Assembly: GCA_031417525.1 (NCBI GenBank)
Contig: JANOVT010000376.1
Location: 1-16,152 of the forward strand
Direction of reading: 5' to 3'
Length of the DNA stretch: 16,152 nucleotides
DNA from: JAIBBG01 sp031417525
GTDB taxonomy: Bacteria > Bacteroidota > Bacteroidia > Flavobacteriales_D > Sanyastnellaceae
Part shown: one piece after another, positions 14,561-16,152 of the stretch
Numbering within the stretch: the stretch's first letter is position 1
Layout: each line of letters starts with the position of its first letter
Program-made: the position numbers and the translations under genes
The notes under the pieces: generated by a model
Databases searched by the model: none
Seen by the model: the letters and a program-made list of their open reading frames with translations, nothing else
What the model was told of the DNA's origin: nothing

Positions 14561-14571
14561 CTGTTATGCGG
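14561..14571 (-). other. Cassette core at the end of the second array block, overlapping a stop codon
   Basis: CTGTTATGCGG reads CCGCATAACAG on the minus strand, matching the GCATAACG core at 15229. The TAA of the methyltransferase (14564-14566) is part of it. No inverted-repeat arms follow, so this repeat seems to be truncated at the junction with the HTH locus. Confidence 0.5.
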
Positions 14572-15205
14572 AGGTTTTTCTCTTTGCTGTCAAGACGGTA
14601 TGTGTTTCATATTCGTTTTCAGCTTTCTTATAGTCCACTTTAAATACTCTAATTTCTTCAAAGTTGTTTTTTTCAAGTTGTTCCGTCAGGTCGTCTAAGT
14701 TATAAAAGTAAAAAAATGTTCTGTCGCCACTACTGCCGACTTGAAAGTCAGATTTATTTGGGTCACCTTCAACAAAACTTAAATACAAGTATCCATTTTC
14801 ATTTAGTAAATCGTAACAGTCGGAAACAAATTTTTCACTATCTGCCTGCGACAAATACGGTAAACAGAAACCGCAAACGATTCCGTCGAACGTTGTTTGA
14901 AGGTCGGAAATTTGTCTGCAGTCCATAATGGCAAAACTTGCTGTTGGGTTATTCTTTTTAGCAAGTTCGATCATATTCGATGCTATGTCAATTCCGAAAA
15001 TATTAAAGTCAGGTCGTTTTGATAAAAGATACTTTGTGATATTTCCAGGTCCACAGCCTATTTCTAGTAGTTTTGCTTGGTCCTTTGTAATTGAATTGCA
15101 AATAAAATCATAAGTGTTATTATACAAGTCCAGATCCATAAACTTGTCTTGATAGAGTGAAGCAAGTTTGTTCCAGGTTTCAAATGTTTCTTTATATCTG
15201 TCCAT
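14564..15205 (-). CDS. Class I SAM-dependent methyltransferase
   Basis: A 213-residue protein with the Rossmann methyltransferase order: WNKLASLYQDKFMDLDLYNN before the domain, motif I LEIGCGPGNITKYL (47-60), acidic residue Asp 73 in FGIDIASNMIELAKK, motif III FAIMDCRQISDL and motif IV FDGIVCGFCLPYL. The post-motif segment is LLNENGYLYLSFVEGD, and a C-terminal strand pair (EEIRVFKVDYKK, HTVLTAKRK) closes the fold. Such enzymes methylate small molecules or other acceptors with SAM; the substrate cannot be told. The frame extends to 15286 through part of the cassette repeat, but the 'MDRYKETFETWNKLASLYQD' start at 15205 fits the family and the cassette layout (core GTTATGC 25 bases upstream). 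Its stop codon lies within a cassette core. Confidence 0.9.
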   Translation of the reverse strand: MDRYKETFETWNKLASLYQDKFMDLDLYNNTYDFICNSITKDQAKLLEIGCGPGNITKYLLSKRPDFNIFGIDIASNMIELAKKNNPTASFAIMDCRQISDLQTTFDGIVCGFCLPYLSQADSEKFVSDCYDLLNENGYLYLSFVEGDPNKSDFQVGSSGDRTFFYFYNLDDLTEQLEKNNFEEIRVFKVDYKKAENEYETHTVLTAKRKTSA

Positions 15206-15228
15206 TATTTTACAGTCTTTAAAATGCC

Positions 15229-15373
15229 GCATAACGTTTTTAAGCCACCAGCAGGTCACGTGCAGAAAGCAATTGGGATCTGGCACTACTTTTCAAATTT
15301 ACCACTGAACTGTACTCAAGCACAAATCTTGAATAAACCACTGATGCTCCAATTGTTTTTAACTGCTAGTTAT
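15229..15373 (-). repeat. Cassette-associated inverted repeat (subfamily 1), second block
   Basis: Starts with GCATAACG (15229-15236) and ends around CTGCTAGTTAT (15363-15373), inside which the stop codon of the 15370 gene lies. Inner arms CAATTGG (15270-15276) and CCAATTG (15349-15355) are complementary. The middle from 15279 (TCTGGCACTACTTTTCAAAT, CACTGAACT) is nearly identical to that of the repeat at 8745-8873, more than 6 kb away. Confidence 0.76.
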
Positions 15374-15999
15374 TCGTCAAGGTAGCAGACAAAAGCATTT
15401 ACAAATTCATCAATGTCCTCTTTACATTTATCAAATTCAGGACATTTATCTGGATTCCTTTGAATCTCCAACCACTTGTTTTGGATGTGTATCAAATCAT
15501 GTTCACTAAAGTCAAAAATTTGTTTTTGAAGAATAGTTACGACACCCATTCTAACTTCGAAGTCGCTATAAAAAAGAAGATCAAAGAGGTCTAAAAGTCT
15601 TTTAGAACAGTTTAGTGTCTGCAGAGCAAAGACCAAAGTGCCATTGTAGTGTTGATTTTCGGGCTTTTGAATTGCATTAAACAAAGGATCAACGGCCTTG
15701 CTATCTCCAATTGTGCGCAGTGTTAGCGAGGCGATATTCCGAATACCTGAGTCATTAGATGATAACAGGGAAATAAGATAATCAGTGATTTCGACGCCAC
15801 CGATTTCGGCTAATTTGTCAGAAGAAGCAATTGCGATCTTACGGTCAGTGGAAAAAAGTTTTTCTTTAAGTGTGTCGATTTCGGATGTCATGCAACTTGC
15901 TGCTAATGTCAGACCGTGAAAATACTTCCGCTCAGCCGGTTCATTTTTTATGGAATTAATATAAGCAACATAAATCAAAGCTTTTGAAATGGCGAGCAT
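15370..15999 (-). CDS. HEAT-repeat-like helical protein
   Basis: A 209-residue all-helical protein of a HEAT / PBS-lyase repeat type: RKIAIASSDKLAEIGGVEIT, DYLISLLSSNDSGIRNIASL, TLRTIGDSKAVDPLFNAIQK and HYNGTLVFALQTLNCSKRLL, each a helix pair with the 'a..L..ig...a...L...l.....g.R..a...L..ig' rhythm. A C-terminal acidic stretch (DKCKEDIDEFVNAFVCYLDE) follows. HEAT scaffolds bind proteins or nucleic acids; no catalytic site is visible. The start is uncertain: ATG 15999, a TTG eight codons upstream (16023), or ATG 15891. The last would leave a cassette-like core (CATTAGCAG) just upstream, like its neighbours. The stop lies in the cassette repeat. I chose 15999 because the intervening codons look protein-like. 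Confidence 0.75.
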   Translation of the reverse strand: MLAISKALIYVAYINSIKNEPAERKYFHGLTLAASCMTSEIDTLKEKLFSTDRKIAIASSDKLAEIGGVEITDYLISLLSSNDSGIRNIASLTLRTIGDSKAVDPLFNAIQKPENQHYNGTLVFALQTLNCSKRLLDLFDLLFYSDFEVRMGVVTILQKQIFDFSEHDLIHIQNKWLEIQRNPDKCPEFDKCKEDIDEFVNAFVCYLDE

Positions 16000-16152
16000 T
16001 TTAGCTTCATGAATTTCATACAACAGCAGAACAGATCACACATTTCTTTTGGAAGTCTTGAAGATTTCATTGAGACGAGACACTATCCCGCTAAGTGTGT
16101 AAGTAGAAAAAGTTGCTAATGGATTTTTAGTCTCTCTTCAAAGATAATTGTA
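16000..16152. other. Right edge, upstream of the HEAT gene
   Basis: No gene recognised. CCCGCTAAGTG (16088-16098) resembles the GCCCGCTAACG cassette core with one change in GCTAAC and may mark another cassette boundary. Confidence 0.3.

Overview
The window reads as chromosomal DNA of a member of the Bacteroidota. The evidence is a secreted hydrolase with a type IX secretion (Por) C-terminal sorting domain, a feoA-feoB pair followed by a tiny FeoB-associated Cys protein, a DUF5362-type membrane protein, a YbiT-like ABC-F ATPase of the Bacteroidota type, weak Shine-Dalgarno signals, and AT-rich intergenic DNA. No rRNA, tRNA or CRISPR array was seen.

Layout. 1-131 is the 3' end of an IS1595/ISXO2-like transposase. 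396-839 is a small membrane protein. An ABC-F ATPase (842-2458, minus) diverges from a ferrous-iron uptake operon, feoA - feoB - Cys-rich membrane peptide (2705-5068, plus). Next come a type II antitoxin with its RelE/ParE-like toxin broken by a stop codon and a frameshift (5182-5708), and a small secreted protein (5792-6196, minus).

6403-11320 is a run of minus-strand accessory genes: SRPBCC protein, RibD-like reductase, outer-membrane-barrel-like protein, DUF6398 protein, and a two-gene unit of a small possible nuclease plus a DUF2130 coiled-coil nuclease-like protein. Several of these are separated by related 125-145 bp imperfect inverted repeats bounded by GCTAAC/GTTATG-type cores, with one repeat at the 3' side of each gene. 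This looks like an integron-style or cassette-style array without a visible integrase. One repeat carries a 111 bp MITE-like insertion with 20 bp near-perfect terminal inverted repeats.

11504-14335 interrupts the array with ordinary single genes: a coiled-coil protein with a clear terminator, a T9SS-secreted alpha/beta hydrolase, and an HTH protein. Upstream of the HTH gene is a striking GGCC-rich hairpin cluster. From 14561 to the right edge the array resumes with a methyltransferase cassette and a HEAT-repeat cassette, again separated by a repeat of the same family.

The most interesting content is the cassette-like array and its structured repeats, the DUF2130 plus small nuclease-like pair carried as one cassette, the GGCC hairpin cluster, and a short GA-rich sequence repeated at three distant gene edges. 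All functional names come from reading motifs by eye; no database search was possible.
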